64,000 nt of DNA from Metabacillus niabensis (GCF_020524345.1 NZ_JAIVLH010000001.1:1-64000), one strand, 5' to 3'. Numbered from the stretch's first letter, positions 34,754 through 43,908 are shown. Translations and numbers: made by a program. The notes: generated by a model from the sequence alone, not told the origin.

Positions 34754-35983
34754 TTGGGTATTATCGTACAAAAATTTGGCGGTACTTCTGTTGGCTCTGT
34801 TGAAAGAATTTTAAATGTTGCCAACCGAGTAATTCAGGAAAAAGAAGCTGGAAATGATGTAGTAGTTGTTGTTTCAGCAATGGGGAAATCTACTGATGAG
34901 TTAGTAAGACTTGCAGCACAATTAACTTCAAAGCCAAGTAAGCGGGAAATGGATATGCTTTTAACAACAGGGGAACAAGTGACCATTTCGTTGTTGTCCA
35001 TGGCGTTAATTGAAAAGGGATATGATGCCATTTCTTTTACAGGGTGGCAGGCCGGCATTGAAACAGAATCAACACATGGAAATGCCAGAATAACCAATAT
35101 TAAAACCGAACAGCTAAAAAGTGAGTTAGGAAAAGGGAAAATTGTTGTAGTTGCAGGATTCCAGGGTCTATCTATTGATAACCAAATTACCACTTTAGGA
35201 AGAGGAGGATCTGACACTACAGCAGTTGCTCTTGCTGCAGCTTTGGGTGCTGATAAGTGCGATATCTATACAGATGTAACAGGGGTGTACACAACTGACC
35301 CCCGTTTTGTAAAAGGTGCCAGAAAATTAGAAGCAATTTCCTATGACGAAATGTTAGAGCTGGCCAATTTGGGAGCTGGGGTTTTACACCCTCGGGCAGT
35401 TGAATTCGCAAAGAATTATAATGTTCCCTTAGAGGTAAGATCAAGTATGGAAAATGAACGTGGGACAATGATCGAGGAGGAAGCAGAAATGGAACAAAAT
35501 TTAATTGTTAGAGGAATTGCGTTTGAAGATCAAGTGACGAGAGTATCGGTTATCGGATTACCGAATGAATTAACGACATTGTCCACAATCTTTACGACAT
35601 TAGCTAAAAATAACGTAAATGTTGATATTATTATTCAGAACACAACAAGTGATAACAAAACAACAATATCATTTTCAGTTAAAACAAGTGATTTAGAGGA
35701 TACCCTGCAAGTTTTAGAACAACATAAGAATGAGCTTCAATTTGAACGAATCGAATCGGAAAGTGGTCTAGCGAAGGTTTCAATTGTTGGATCCGGTATG
35801 GTTTCAAATCCGGGAGTTGCAGCAGAAATGTTTGATGTATTAGCTAAAGAAAATATAGAAGTAAAGATGGTAAGTACATCTGAAATAAAAGTGTCAACTG
35901 TCATCTCTCAGCAGCACATGGTATCGGCAGTTGATATTCTACACACAGCGTTTGAATTATCAAAAACAACTGCAAGGGTATAA
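34754..35983 (+). CDS. lysC: lysine-sensitive aspartokinase (alpha subunit)
   Basis: Phosphorylates aspartate, the first step to lysine, diaminopimelate, methionine and threonine. The kinase domain has VQKFGGTSVGSVERI (5-19), FTGWQAGIETESTHGNARI, RGGSDTTAVALAAALGADKC and DVTGVYTTDPR; two ACT domains (about 265-409) bind the effector. The start is TTG 34754 behind AAAGGTGAG; 409 residues against 408 in Bacillus subtilis. The upstream lysine riboswitch and the internal start at Met246 identify the LysC (aspartokinase II) type. Confidence 0.96.
   Translation: MGIIVQKFGGTSVGSVERILNVANRVIQEKEAGNDVVVVVSAMGKSTDELVRLAAQLTSKPSKREMDMLLTTGEQVTISLLSMALIEKGYDAISFTGWQAGIETESTHGNARITNIKTEQLKSELGKGKIVVVAGFQGLSIDNQITTLGRGGSDTTAVALAAALGADKCDIYTDVTGVYTTDPRFVKGARKLEAISYDEMLELANLGAGVLHPRAVEFAKNYNVPLEVRSSMENERGTMIEEEAEMEQNLIVRGIAFEDQVTRVSVIGLPNELTTLSTIFTTLAKNNVNVDIIIQNTTSDNKTTISFSVKTSDLEDTLQVLEQHKNELQFERIESESGLAKVSIVGSGMVSNPGVAAEMFDVLAKENIEVKMVSTSEIKVSTVISQQHMVSAVDILHTAFELSKTTARV
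35489..35983 (+). CDS. lysC: aspartokinase beta subunit from internal start within lysC
   Basis: ATG 35489 is codon 246 of lysC, in frame, and is preceded by GAGGAGG (35474-35480) at 8 bases, as good as any ribosome site here. Bacillus subtilis aspartokinase II makes its beta subunit from the same place, Met246, giving an alpha2-beta2 enzyme. The product (164 residues, MEQNLIVRGIAFEDQVTR onward) holds only the two ACT regulatory domains. Confidence 0.85.
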   Translation: MEQNLIVRGIAFEDQVTRVSVIGLPNELTTLSTIFTTLAKNNVNVDIIIQNTTSDNKTTISFSVKTSDLEDTLQVLEQHKNELQFERIESESGLAKVSIVGSGMVSNPGVAAEMFDVLAKENIEVKMVSTSEIKVSTVISQQHMVSAVDILHTAFELSKTTARV

Positions 35984-35990
35984 TATTTTA

Positions 35991-36022
35991 AGTGATAAGG
36001 GAGATGTTCCCCCTTATCACTA
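35991..36022. terminator. hairpin between lysC and yslB
   Basis: GTGATAAGGG pairs with CCCTTATCAC around AGATGTTCC (about 35993-36020). The T-tail is weak on both strands; probable shared terminator of convergent genes. Confidence 0.65.
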
Positions 36023-36502
36023 TCTTTTACTTCTTTTTCCAAGTGTAACTTCTTCCAGAACATCTTTATGATCCCATTTTACTGTAAACACAACTTTATT
36101 CGCACGTTTTTTCACTTGCTCATATGTTTCGGTAATTTGATTGTTCATCATTTGCAGTTGTTCCGCAATAAAACCTGCTTCTAATTGAAACGTACATTCA
36201 TTTACTTTTTTAAAACGGTTTGAAATAAGCTCTCCGCTTAATTCAAATTCCATTTCATTTTTCTTCTTATGAAGTAAAACCAGGTCTCCCCAACCGGCTG
36301 CTGCAAAAAAATTGGCTAGTTCATCAAGTGAAGTGACTGGGTATTTTCTTGCCAAGCCTTTTCCTGCCCAATAAAGCATCTGAGGGAAGTCTTGACCGAG
36401 CAAGTCTGGAATTAACACTTCCCGTAATAATTCGAATCCAAAAGCGGGCATTTGGATATGTTCTAATTCATCGGTATTTAATAAAGCTGATTGTTTGTTC
36501 AC
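36020..36502 (-). CDS. yslB: YslB family protein (DUF2507)
   Basis: 160-residue soluble protein of the DUF2507 family, whose fold is thought to be related to V4R/small-molecule-binding proteins; function unknown. Typical segments are MPAFGFELLREVLIPDLLGQ, LYWAGKGLARKYPVTSLDEL and FEFSGEL-like FELSGELISNRF. The frame runs back to 36556, but GTG 36502 follows AGAGGGGAAT and gives a length near the 148 residues of Bacillus subtilis YslB. Keeps its conserved place between lysC and sdhC, on the opposite strand. Confidence 0.85.
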   Translation of the reverse strand: MNKQSALLNTDELEHIQMPAFGFELLREVLIPDLLGQDFPQMLYWAGKGLARKYPVTSLDELANFFAAAGWGDLVLLHKKKNEMEFELSGELISNRFKKVNECTFQLEAGFIAEQLQMMNNQITETYEQVKKRANKVVFTVKWDHKDVLEEVTLGKRSKR

Positions 36503-36947
36503 GGTATTCCCCTCTTTCTCATTAATATTATATATCAACACAACCGTTAAACACATGTAATATTAAGCAAAATTTTGAAACAATCGTTCAAATGTTCTAT
36601 ACATTTTCCTTAATTTTTAAAAATAAGCTACGAAAGTTGGTTATCAAAATTTAATGTATATTGATAAAATAAAATGTGAAGGAAAACAGTTGTCGAAAAA
36701 TTTTAATTTATGAACGCGTTTTCTTGACGCTCTTTCTTTAAGGGAGTAAAATGTACTTGTTACAATTATCTCGATTAATCAGACAGATAATTTCATAGAC
36801 TGTCAGCTTCATACTAGTAATTTTTACTGATCTTAATAGTTGACCATTATGTAGAATAGTAAATTTTATTAGGAAAGGATTAATTAGGTAAGAATAAGAG
36901 TTTATTACAAAAGTGAGCGCATTATTGATACTAGGGGGTAAGTTTTT
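36503..36947. other. yslB-sdhC intergenic region
   Basis: 445 bases without a gene. It holds two plus-strand promoter-like pairs: TTGAAA (36575-36580)/TATACA (36598-36603) and TTGACG (36724-36729)/TAAAAT (36747-36752), each with a 17-base spacer. The rest is AT-rich; a small GACAG/CTGTC hairpin lies in the long sdhC leader. Nothing else is evident. Confidence 0.6.
36724..36752 (+). promoter_or_regulatory. probable sdhCAB promoter
   Basis: TTGACG (36724-36729), 17-base spacer, TAAAAT (36747-36752). The start near 36759 would leave a leader of about 190 bases. Confidence 0.65.
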
Positions 36948-37556
36948 ATGGCTGGAAACCGAGAGTTTATTAATCGTAGACTGCACTCATTACTAGGAGT
37001 CATTCCGGTAGGAATCTTTTTGATTCAACATCTTATTGTCAATCATTTTGCCACAAGAGGTGCAGAGGCTTTTAACAAAGCTGCACATTTTATGGAGATG
37101 TTGCCATTTAGGTATGTGTTAGAGATCGTCATCATTTTCCTTCCAATTTTATACCATGCTATTTACGGAGTTTATATTGCATTTACAGCAAAAAACAATG
37201 TAAGTAATTACGGCTATCTTCGAAATTGGTTGTTTATGCTGCAGCGTGTTACAGGGATTATAACGTTTATCTTTATCGCTTGGCATGTTTGGGAAACAAG
37301 GATTGCTGCTGCACTTGGAGCAGAAGTGAATTATGATATGATGGCTTCGATTTTAAGTAGTCCATTTATGCTTGTCTTCTATTTAGTGGGTGTTATTTCA
37401 ACAGTATTCCACTTTGCTAACGGTTTATGGTCTTTCGCAGTAAGTTGGGGGATTACCGTTACTCCCCGCTCACAAGTCATTTCAACATATGTTACGCTTG
37501 CAATCTTTTTGGCGCTTTCATATGTAGGTGTTCGAGCAATATTTGCTTTCGTCTAA
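36948..37556 (+). CDS. sdhC: succinate dehydrogenase cytochrome b558 subunit
   Basis: Membrane anchor that carries two haems b and passes electrons to menaquinone. 202 residues with five hydrophobic helices (about 13-32, 58-78, 95-115, 140-160, 178-200); candidate haem-ligand histidines lie in RRLHSLLGV (about 13), LIVNHFA, LYHAIYG, AWHVWE and VFHFANG. This diheme single-anchor type is the one found in Bacillus. Ribosome site GGGGG with 7 bases to ATG. First gene of sdhCAB. Confidence 0.95.
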   Translation: MAGNREFINRRLHSLLGVIPVGIFLIQHLIVNHFATRGAEAFNKAAHFMEMLPFRYVLEIVIIFLPILYHAIYGVYIAFTAKNNVSNYGYLRNWLFMLQRVTGIITFIFIAWHVWETRIAAALGAEVNYDMMASILSSPFMLVFYLVGVISTVFHFANGLWSFAVSWGITVTPRSQVISTYVTLAIFLALSYVGVRAIFAFV

Positions 37557-37588
37557 TCCAGTAATAGCTATTAAAGGGAGTGGGCTTT

Positions 37589-39352
37589 ATGAGTAAGAAT
37601 AAAATCATCGTTGTTGGGGGCGGATTAGCAGGTTTAATGGCTACAATTAAAGCTGCTGAAGCCGGCGTTCAAGTAGATCTTTTTTCATTAGTTCCCGTTA
37701 AACGGTCACACTCAGTGTGTGCACAAGGTGGAATTAATGGAGCAGTTAATACAAAAGGTGAGGGAGATTCACCGTGGGAACACTTTGATGATACAGTTTA
37801 TGGTGGAGATTTTTTAGCGAACCAACCACCTGTTAAAGCAATGACAGAGGCGGCACCTGCCATCATTCACTTATTAGACCGAATGGGTGTAATGTTTAAC
37901 AGAACGCCTGAAGGATTGTTGGACTTTAGAAGATTTGGCGGTACACAACATCACCGGACAGCATTTGCTGGTGCTACTACTGGCCAACAATTGCTTTATG
38001 CATTAGATGAGCAGGTAAGACGTTATGAGGTTGCTGGTCTTGTAACAAAGTACGAAGGATGGGAATTTTTAGGTGCGGTAATTGATGATGATCAAGTTTG
38101 CCGAGGGATTACAGCACAAAACCTTACTTCGATGCAAATTGAATCATTCCGCTCAGATGCTGTAATTATGGCTACTGGCGGTCCAGGAATCATTTTTGGT
38201 AAATCTACTAACTCAGTTATCAATACAGGGTCGGCTGCATCTATTGTCTATCAACAGGGTGTTTATTATGCGAATGGTGAGTTCATTCAAATCCATCCAA
38301 CCGCCATTCCGGGAGACGATAAACTGCGTTTAATGAGTGAATCGGCTCGTGGAGAAGGTGGACGAGTTTGGACATATAAAGATGGAAAACCGTGGTATTT
38401 CCTTGAAGAGAAATATCCTGCGTATGGCAACCTTGTTCCTCGTGATATTGCAACACGTGAAATTTTTGATGTTTGTGTTGAGCAAAAGCTTGGTATTAAC
38501 GGTGAAAACATGGTGTACCTAGATTTATCTCATAAAGATCCTAAGGAACTTGATATTAAACTTGGCGGTATTATTGAAATCTATGAAAAATTCATGGGTG
38601 ACGATCCGCGTAAAGTTCCAATGAAAATTTTCCCGGCTGTTCATTATTCAATGGGTGGACTGTGGGTTGATTATGATCAAATGACAAATATTCCAGGTCT
38701 GTTTGCTGCAGGTGAATGTGATTATTCTATGCATGGAGCAAACCGTTTAGGCGCTAATTCACTTTTATCGGCTATTTACGGTGGAATGGTTGCCGGACCT
38801 AACGCTGTTAAATATATTAATGGCTTAGAAAAGAGTGCAGATGATCTATCTTCTACTCTGTTTGATACACACGTTAAGCAGGAAGAAGATAAGTGGAACA
38901 ATATTATGAGCTTAGATGGTAACGAAAATGCTTATATCCTTCATAAGGAATTAGGTGAATGGATGACAGATAACGTTACGGTAGTTAGGCATAATGATAA
39001 ACTTTTAAAAACAGATGAAAAGATTCAAGAGCTTATCGAAAGATTTGATAACATTAATATTAATGACACTGCTAAGTGGAGTAACCAAGGGGCGGCATTC
39101 ACACGTCAATTAAAAAATATGCTTCAATTATCTCGTGTTGTGACACTTGGTGCCTATAACCGTAATGAAAGTCGCGGAGCGCATTATAAGCCTGAATTCC
39201 CTGATCGTAATGATGAGGAATTCTTAAAAACAACGATGGCAAAATATTCAGGTGACCGTACTGCACCTGAATTCCACTATGATGATGTTGATGTTTCATT
39301 AATCAAACCTAGAAAACGTGACTATTCAAAAAGCAAAAAGGGGGAGAACTAA
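37589..39352 (+). CDS. sdhA: succinate dehydrogenase flavoprotein subunit
   Basis: Oxidises succinate to fumarate at a covalently bound FAD. The dinucleotide fold VVGGGLAGLMATIKAAEAG starts at residue 6; the FAD-linking histidine is in SHSVCAQGGINGA (about 37). Substrate-site residues are in HPTAIPGDDKL, SESARGEGGRVW and FPAVHYSMGGLWVDYD, with GECDYSMHGANRLGANSL near residue 375. 587 residues from ATG 37589 (GGGAGTGGG upstream); three more codons upstream are non-homologous. sdhB starts right after its stop. Confidence 0.97.
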   Translation: MSKNKIIVVGGGLAGLMATIKAAEAGVQVDLFSLVPVKRSHSVCAQGGINGAVNTKGEGDSPWEHFDDTVYGGDFLANQPPVKAMTEAAPAIIHLLDRMGVMFNRTPEGLLDFRRFGGTQHHRTAFAGATTGQQLLYALDEQVRRYEVAGLVTKYEGWEFLGAVIDDDQVCRGITAQNLTSMQIESFRSDAVIMATGGPGIIFGKSTNSVINTGSAASIVYQQGVYYANGEFIQIHPTAIPGDDKLRLMSESARGEGGRVWTYKDGKPWYFLEEKYPAYGNLVPRDIATREIFDVCVEQKLGINGENMVYLDLSHKDPKELDIKLGGIIEIYEKFMGDDPRKVPMKIFPAVHYSMGGLWVDYDQMTNIPGLFAAGECDYSMHGANRLGANSLLSAIYGGMVAGPNAVKYINGLEKSADDLSSTLFDTHVKQEEDKWNNIMSLDGNENAYILHKELGEWMTDNVTVVRHNDKLLKTDEKIQELIERFDNININDTAKWSNQGAAFTRQLKNMLQLSRVVTLGAYNRNESRGAHYKPEFPDRNDEEFLKTTMAKYSGDRTAPEFHYDDVDVSLIKPRKRDYSKSKKGEN

Positions 39353-40114
39353 ATGAGCGAGAATAAAGTAGTTCAATTTATTATTACGCGACAAGAATCA
39401 CCTGAAGCAGCCCCTTATCAGGAAAAATTTGAAATACCATATCGTCCTAACATGAATGTTATTTCGGCTTTAATGGAAATCAGACGAAATCCTGTAAATG
39501 CTGATGGAAAGCAATCAACACCAATCAACTGGGATATGAACTGTTTAGAGGAAGTATGTGGTGCATGTTCAATGGTGATTAATGGTAAGCCTCGTCAATC
39601 TTGTACAGCATTAGTTGACCAGCTTGAACAACCGATTCGTCTTGAGCCGATGCGTACATTCCCTGTGGTTCGAGATTTGCAAGTTGATCGAAAACGTATG
39701 TTTGACTCATTAAAGAAAGTTAAAGCATGGATCCCTGTTGATGGGACGTATGATTTAGGGCCTGGACCACGTATGCCGGAGAAAAAGCGTCAATGGGCTT
39801 ATGAGTTATCGAAATGTATGACTTGTGGTGTATGCTTGGAAGCTTGCCCTAACGTTAATAGTAAATCTAACTTTATTGGACCTGCTCCATTATCACAAGT
39901 GCGACTATTTAATGCACACCCGACTGGTGAAATGAATCGTTCTGAGCGACTTGAGGCGATTATGGGAGATGGTGGTTTAGCGAACTGTGGTAACTCTCAA
40001 AACTGTGTTCAATCTTGTCCAAAGGGTATTCCTTTAACAACATCAATTGCAGCTCTAAACAGAGATACAGCAATCCAATCCTTCCGTAATTTCTTCGGTA
40101 GTGACCAAGTATAA
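39353..40114 (+). CDS. sdhB: succinate dehydrogenase iron-sulfur subunit
   Basis: Carries three Fe-S clusters between SdhA and SdhC. The plant-type [2Fe-2S] ligands are in CLEEVCGACSMVINGKPRQSC (about 64-84), and the bacterial ferredoxin-type clusters are in CMTCGVCLEACP (about 155-166) and CGNSQNCVQSCPKG (about 212-225). 253 residues. The start codon touches the sdhA stop, which suggests translational coupling; ribosome site GGGGGAG. Ends the operon with a strong terminator. Confidence 0.97.
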   Translation: MSENKVVQFIITRQESPEAAPYQEKFEIPYRPNMNVISALMEIRRNPVNADGKQSTPINWDMNCLEEVCGACSMVINGKPRQSCTALVDQLEQPIRLEPMRTFPVVRDLQVDRKRMFDSLKKVKAWIPVDGTYDLGPGPRMPEKKRQWAYELSKCMTCGVCLEACPNVNSKSNFIGPAPLSQVRLFNAHPTGEMNRSERLEAIMGDGGLANCGNSQNCVQSCPKGIPLTTSIAALNRDTAIQSFRNFFGSDQV

Positions 40115-40126
40115 GAAATTGATTGT

Positions 40127-40161
40127 AAGAGACTGACTATCTAATAGTTAGTCTCTTTTTT
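40127..40161 (+). terminator. terminator of sdhCAB
   Basis: AAGAGACTGACTAT (40127-40140) pairs with 40144-40157 (14 pairs, one wobble), then T6. A smaller AAAAGCA/TGCTTTT hairpin follows at 40164-40187. Confidence 0.92.
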
Positions 40162-40331
40162 GTAAAAGCACCTTTTCAAATGCTTTTCTCAATTAATAAT
40201 GTTTAAAAAAGTTTCTTTTAACAAATCTGATTAGGGTAATTAGCGAGCATCCTGGAGCGTTAATCAACCACACAAGCACTTTTTTACATAGCAACAATCA
40301 CTAGTAATTTCCAATTGAAAGGATGACTAAA

Positions 40332-40784
40332 ATGAAAAAAGTTTCATTTATTGAAAATTTAAATGACGAGTATAAAAAAAGTTTTTCCTTCTCCCATCAA
40401 ATAAAAATTAGATTTTCTGAAACAGATATGTTTGGACATATGAACAATACGGCTCCTTTTACATACTTTGAAGAAGTAAGGATAGAATTTTTTAAAAACA
40501 ATGGATTGATGCAAAAATGGTTAGATCCCAATGGAGAAACTATTCCTGTTGTAGCAGATCTCCAATGTGAATACTTACATCAAACCTATTTTGATGAAAA
40601 GATCACGTTAAATGTAAAAATTAACCGAATTGGAACATCATCCGTTGATCTACATTATTTAGGAATAAACGAACTGGGAGAGAGTCTTTTTGCAGGCAGA
40701 GGAGCAATTGTACAAATAAACAAGCATACGGGTAAAAGTGTTCCATGGACAAAGAGAGAAAAAGAAATGCTAAGAGGTGCATAG
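40332..40784 (+). CDS. ysmA: acyl-CoA thioesterase family protein YsmA
   Basis: 150-residue hot-dog-fold protein of the 4HBT/YbgC type, presumably hydrolysing an acyl-CoA; substrate unknown. The family motif is IRFSETDMFGHMNNTAPFTYFEE (about 24-46), with the catalytic aspartate in SETDMFGHMNN. ATG 40332 has AAAGG 9 bases upstream; ATG 40323 sits on the ribosome site. Conserved position between sdhB and gerE. Confidence 0.87.
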   Translation: MKKVSFIENLNDEYKKSFSFSHQIKIRFSETDMFGHMNNTAPFTYFEEVRIEFFKNNGLMQKWLDPNGETIPVVADLQCEYLHQTYFDEKITLNVKINRIGTSSVDLHYLGINELGESLFAGRGAIVQINKHTGKSVPWTKREKEMLRGA

Positions 40785-40838
40785 AACATGACTACATAAA
40801 ATGGACGTAGTCAATCATCTTTTCCGTATGAATTGTGT

Positions 40839-40867
40839 CACAGTGCTTCGCGGTTTCACATAGTATA
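40839..40867 (+). promoter_or_regulatory. sigma-K-type promoter of gerE
   Basis: CACA (40839-40842), 16 bases, CATAGTATA (40859-40867), which fits the sigma-K pattern AC-N16-CATANNNTA exactly. gerE in Bacillus subtilis is transcribed by sigma-K late in the mother cell. Confidence 0.75.
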
Positions 40868-40931
40868 TGTTGACTAAATATATACCCATCCGTTAGACCA
40901 GCTCTCACCTTAGCAAGGAGGGTTACAATAC

Positions 40932-41156
40932 TTGAAAGAGAAAGAGTTTCAATCAAAGCCACTACTCACGAAAAGAGAGAGAGAAGTATTCGAATTGTTA
41001 GTGCAAGACAAAACAACGAAAGAGATTGCTAGTGAGCTCTTTATTAGTGAAAAAACGGTTCGAAATCATATCTCAAATGCGATGCAAAAGCTTGGTGTTA
41101 AGGGACGCTCTCAAGCGGTTGTTGAGCTCCTTCGAATGGGTGAACTCGAGCTCTAA
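40932..41156 (+). CDS. gerE: spore germination/coat regulator GerE
   Basis: 74-residue LuxR-type DNA-binding protein with no receiver domain, the last regulator in the mother-cell cascade, controlling spore-coat genes. Almost the whole chain is the helix-turn-helix: [60 protein letters not shown]. Length equals Bacillus subtilis GerE. Start TTG with AAGGAGGG 10 bases upstream. Own sigma-K-type promoter and a terminator. Confidence 0.97.
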   Translation: MKEKEFQSKPLLTKREREVFELLVQDKTTKEIASELFISEKTVRNHISNAMQKLGVKGRSQAVVELLRMGELEL

Positions 41157-41161
41157 CCAAT

Positions 41162-41200
41162 ACCGGCTCTCCTTTTTAACAAGGAAGCCGGTTATTATTT
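41162..41200 (+). terminator. terminator after gerE
   Basis: ACCGGCT (41162-41168) pairs with AGCCGGT (41186-41192), with CCTT/AAGG pairing inside, then a T-rich tail. Confidence 0.82.
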
Positions 41201-41322
41201 TGTCTTATTTTTCTAGAAAAATCTCTAACTTGCAATTTAAGAAAAAAACATGGAAAATAAAATTGATATAAAGGTGCACAAAAAATGATGCATACAAGAA
41301 TAATATAAGCGAGGGTGAAAGA

Positions 41323-41772
41323 TTGAGCAGCATAAATCAAGCAAATGATCGAAAGAAAACAGTAGCTGATCTTGAAAAGGCGCTTCGTCATATATCAGGA
41401 ATTATTAAACAAAAGGGTCGGGACATTTTAAATGATTATCATATAACACCTCCACAGTTTGTTGCCTTACAATGGTTGTGGGAAAATGGTGACTTAACAA
41501 TTGGAGAACTTTCTACTAAAATGTTTTTAGCATGCAGTACCACAACAGACTTAATTGACCGTATGGAGAAAAATAAGCTTGTGATAAGAGTAAAAGACCC
41601 CCAAGATCGAAGAGTGGTGAGAATTCACTTGTTAGATGAGGGTGAACGGATAATTGAAGAAGTCATACAAAAAAGGCAACATTATCTGAATGATATGATT
41701 ATTAACTTCGATCAAGATGAATTGCATGCTCTAGAGAAATCATTGATTAAACTACAACAAGAAATGAGTTAA
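41323..41772 (+). CDS. ysmB: MarR family transcriptional regulator YsmB
   Basis: 149-residue winged-helix protein. N-terminal dimer helix (VADLEKALRHISGIIKQKGR), recognition region LTIGELSTKMFLACSTTTDL (about 65-84), the wing DPQDRRVVRIHLLDEGERII (about 95-114) and a C-terminal dimer helix. The ligand and targets are unknown. Start is TTG with GAGGGTG upstream. It sits 15 bases before racE, probably in the same transcript, as in Bacillus subtilis. Confidence 0.88.
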   Translation: MSSINQANDRKKTVADLEKALRHISGIIKQKGRDILNDYHITPPQFVALQWLWENGDLTIGELSTKMFLACSTTTDLIDRMEKNKLVIRVKDPQDRRVVRIHLLDEGERIIEEVIQKRQHYLNDMIINFDQDELHALEKSLIKLQQEMS

Positions 41773-41787
41773 GAATGAGGCGATGAA

Positions 41788-42597
41788 TTGAAAAGACCGA
41801 TTGGTGTCATCGATTCCGGAGTAGGCGGACTTACTGTTGCAAAGGAAATCATGAGACAATTACCAAAAGAAGAAATCATCTACTTAGGTGATACAGCACG
41901 CTGTCCCTATGGACCACGTCCGGCTGAAGAAGTCCGGAAGTTCACATGGGAAATGACAAAATACTTACTTGAAAATCATCATATTAAAATGCTTGTTATC
42001 GCATGTAATACAGCAACAGCCATTGCTCTGCAGGAAATTCAAGATACTGTAGATATCCCGGTTGTTGGCGTTGTCTTCCCTGGGGCCAGAACAGCTGTAA
42101 AGGTTACAAAGAATGATTTTATTGGCGTTATTGGCACGTTTAACACAATTAAAAGCTCTGCTTATGAAACAGCACTTAAAACATTAAATAATTGCCTTAC
42201 TATTGAAAGTTTAGCTTGTCCGAAATTTGTCCCGTTAGTAGAAAGCGGGGAATATGAAGGGGAAGAAGCAAAAGCGATCGTGGAGGAGTCTCTGGCACCT
42301 TTTAAGGGCAGTAAAATTGATACATTAATTTTAGGTTGTACACACTATCCTATTCTTCAAAACCAAATTGAAGAGTTTATGGGACAAGCTGTGAAAATAA
42401 TTTGTTCCGGGGATGAAACGGCTCGTGAGGTAAGTACAATTTTATCCTTTAATAAAACCCTTAACCAATCATCAGGAGAAAAACAGCACAAATTTCTAAC
42501 AACAGGTCCAAAGCAGTTGTTTGAAAAAATAGCTTCAAAATGGTTTGAGCATCCGATTCAACATGTTGAGTCCATTACGTTAGATAATATGAATTGA
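41788..42597 (+). CDS. racE: glutamate racemase
   Basis: Cofactor-independent racemase that makes D-glutamate for peptidoglycan (and poly-gamma-glutamate where made). The two catalytic cysteines are in [12 protein letters not shown] (about 73) and [11 protein letters not shown] (about 184). N terminus [16 protein letters not shown] and [14 protein letters not shown] are typical. 269 residues, TTG start behind GAGGCGATG. Strong terminator follows. Confidence 0.95.
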   Translation: MKRPIGVIDSGVGGLTVAKEIMRQLPKEEIIYLGDTARCPYGPRPAEEVRKFTWEMTKYLLENHHIKMLVIACNTATAIALQEIQDTVDIPVVGVVFPGARTAVKVTKNDFIGVIGTFNTIKSSAYETALKTLNNCLTIESLACPKFVPLVESGEYEGEEAKAIVEESLAPFKGSKIDTLILGCTHYPILQNQIEEFMGQAVKIICSGDETAREVSTILSFNKTLNQSSGEKQHKFLTTGPKQLFEKIASKWFEHPIQHVESITLDNMN

Positions 42598-42607
42598 AAA
42601 GAATCGA

Positions 42608-42646
42608 AAAACACAGTGCGAATATGAAACTGTGTTTTTTATTTTT
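42608..42646 (+). terminator. terminator after racE
   Basis: AAAACACAGT (42608-42617) pairs with ACTGTGTTTT (42629-42638), then a long T-rich tail. Confidence 0.9.
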
Positions 42647-42745
42647 TCTCACCAAAAGTAAATAATAAGTTTGTACAAAAAGTCGGTCTAAAATAGAGAA
42701 TAGCTCGTATACATAGTAGTACAAACTGCCTTTGGAGGGATTGAA

Positions 42746-43804
42746 ATGTCTAAATACAACAAACAGATTGCAGTTACTGTACTTGCCTCATCATTGCTCC
42801 TATCTGGTTGTGGATTGTTCAATGCGGAAGAAGCAACAAAAGAAATTGATCCACCACAAGATGTTACGATTACAGAAGAAGGGGCCAAAGTAGAAACTGA
42901 AAATGCAAAATCTGATCAAGCTGAGGAAACGATTACAAGTCAACTTTATTTAATTGATAAGAGTGGTTTTGTTGTTCCTTATTCAATGAACCTTCCCAAA
43001 ACTGATAGTGTTGCCAAGCAATCACTAGAATATTTGGTAGAGGGAGGGCCGGTATCTAATATGCTTCCTAATGGATTCAAAGCGGTATTACCGGCTGATA
43101 CGCAAGTTCTCGGTGTGAATATAAAAGATGGGACTGCTGTAGCAGATTTTTCTAAAGAATTTAATAACTACAAAAAAGAAGATGAAGCTAAAATCCTTCA
43201 AGCTATTACATGGACGTTAACACAATTTGATAATGTAGAAAAAGTAAAAATTTGGGTGAACGGACATGAACAGAAAGAAATGCCTGTTAACAGTACACCA
43301 ATTCAGGATGGCGTAAGTAGAGAAGATGGTATTAATCACGACTCGACTGATGTTGTAGATATAACAAATACTAAGCCATTAACTGTATACTATATGGCGG
43401 AGTCAGATGGTCAACCGTATTATGTTCCTGTAACAAAGCGTATAAGCAATGAAGAGACAGATCCAATTGTCTCTGCTGTGAATGAACTAACCGAAGGTCC
43501 ATCTCCTTCATTAGGATTAATGAGTGATTTCCAAGACAGTGTAGAATTGCTAAGTGCTCCGAAATATGAAGATGGAAAAGTGACACTTGATTTTAATGAA
43601 TCCATCTTCGGCAGCTTTGATGAAGAACAAAAGATTATTTCTTCTGACGTATTAAATACTTTAGTCTTAACATTAACCGAACAAGAAGGTATTGAGAGTG
43701 TGGCCGTGACTGTTAATGGAAAGGCAGAGTTAATTAATGAAAATGGGGAAAAACTAACAGAACCTGTAACTAGACCGGCCAAAGTGAATACGGGTAGTTT
43801 TTAA
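42746..43804 (+). CDS. gerM: spore germination lipoprotein GerM
   Basis: Exported lipoprotein needed for normal sporulation and germination in Bacillus subtilis. The signal peptide ends in the lipobox LSGC with the lipidated Cys at residue 22. Two GerMN domains follow (about 65-170 and 210-320), each with the pattern TVYYMAESDGQPYYVPVTKR / LYLIDKSGFVVPYSMNLP and EGGPVSN or EGPSPSLG. 352 residues. Ribosome site TTGGAGGGA. Probably made in the mother cell; I could not define its sporulation promoter. Confidence 0.94.
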   Translation: MSKYNKQIAVTVLASSLLLSGCGLFNAEEATKEIDPPQDVTITEEGAKVETENAKSDQAEETITSQLYLIDKSGFVVPYSMNLPKTDSVAKQSLEYLVEGGPVSNMLPNGFKAVLPADTQVLGVNIKDGTAVADFSKEFNNYKKEDEAKILQAITWTLTQFDNVEKVKIWVNGHEQKEMPVNSTPIQDGVSREDGINHDSTDVVDITNTKPLTVYYMAESDGQPYYVPVTKRISNEETDPIVSAVNELTEGPSPSLGLMSDFQDSVELLSAPKYEDGKVTLDFNESIFGSFDEEQKIISSDVLNTLVLTLTEQEGIESVAVTVNGKAELINENGEKLTEPVTRPAKVNTGSF

Positions 43805-43839
43805 TCATATGTTTTTGATATACTATATAAAGGGTATAG

Positions 43840-43872
43840 AGAGGTATGCTTTTAACAAGGCTACCTCTTATT
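43840..43872 (+). terminator. weak terminator-like hairpin after gerM
   Basis: AGAGGTA (43840-43846) pairs with TACCTCT (43862-43868), followed by TATTTC. Confidence 0.5.
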
Positions 43873-43908
43873 TCTTGTTTACAAAAGTTTCATTGGAGGG
43901 AAAGAAAA

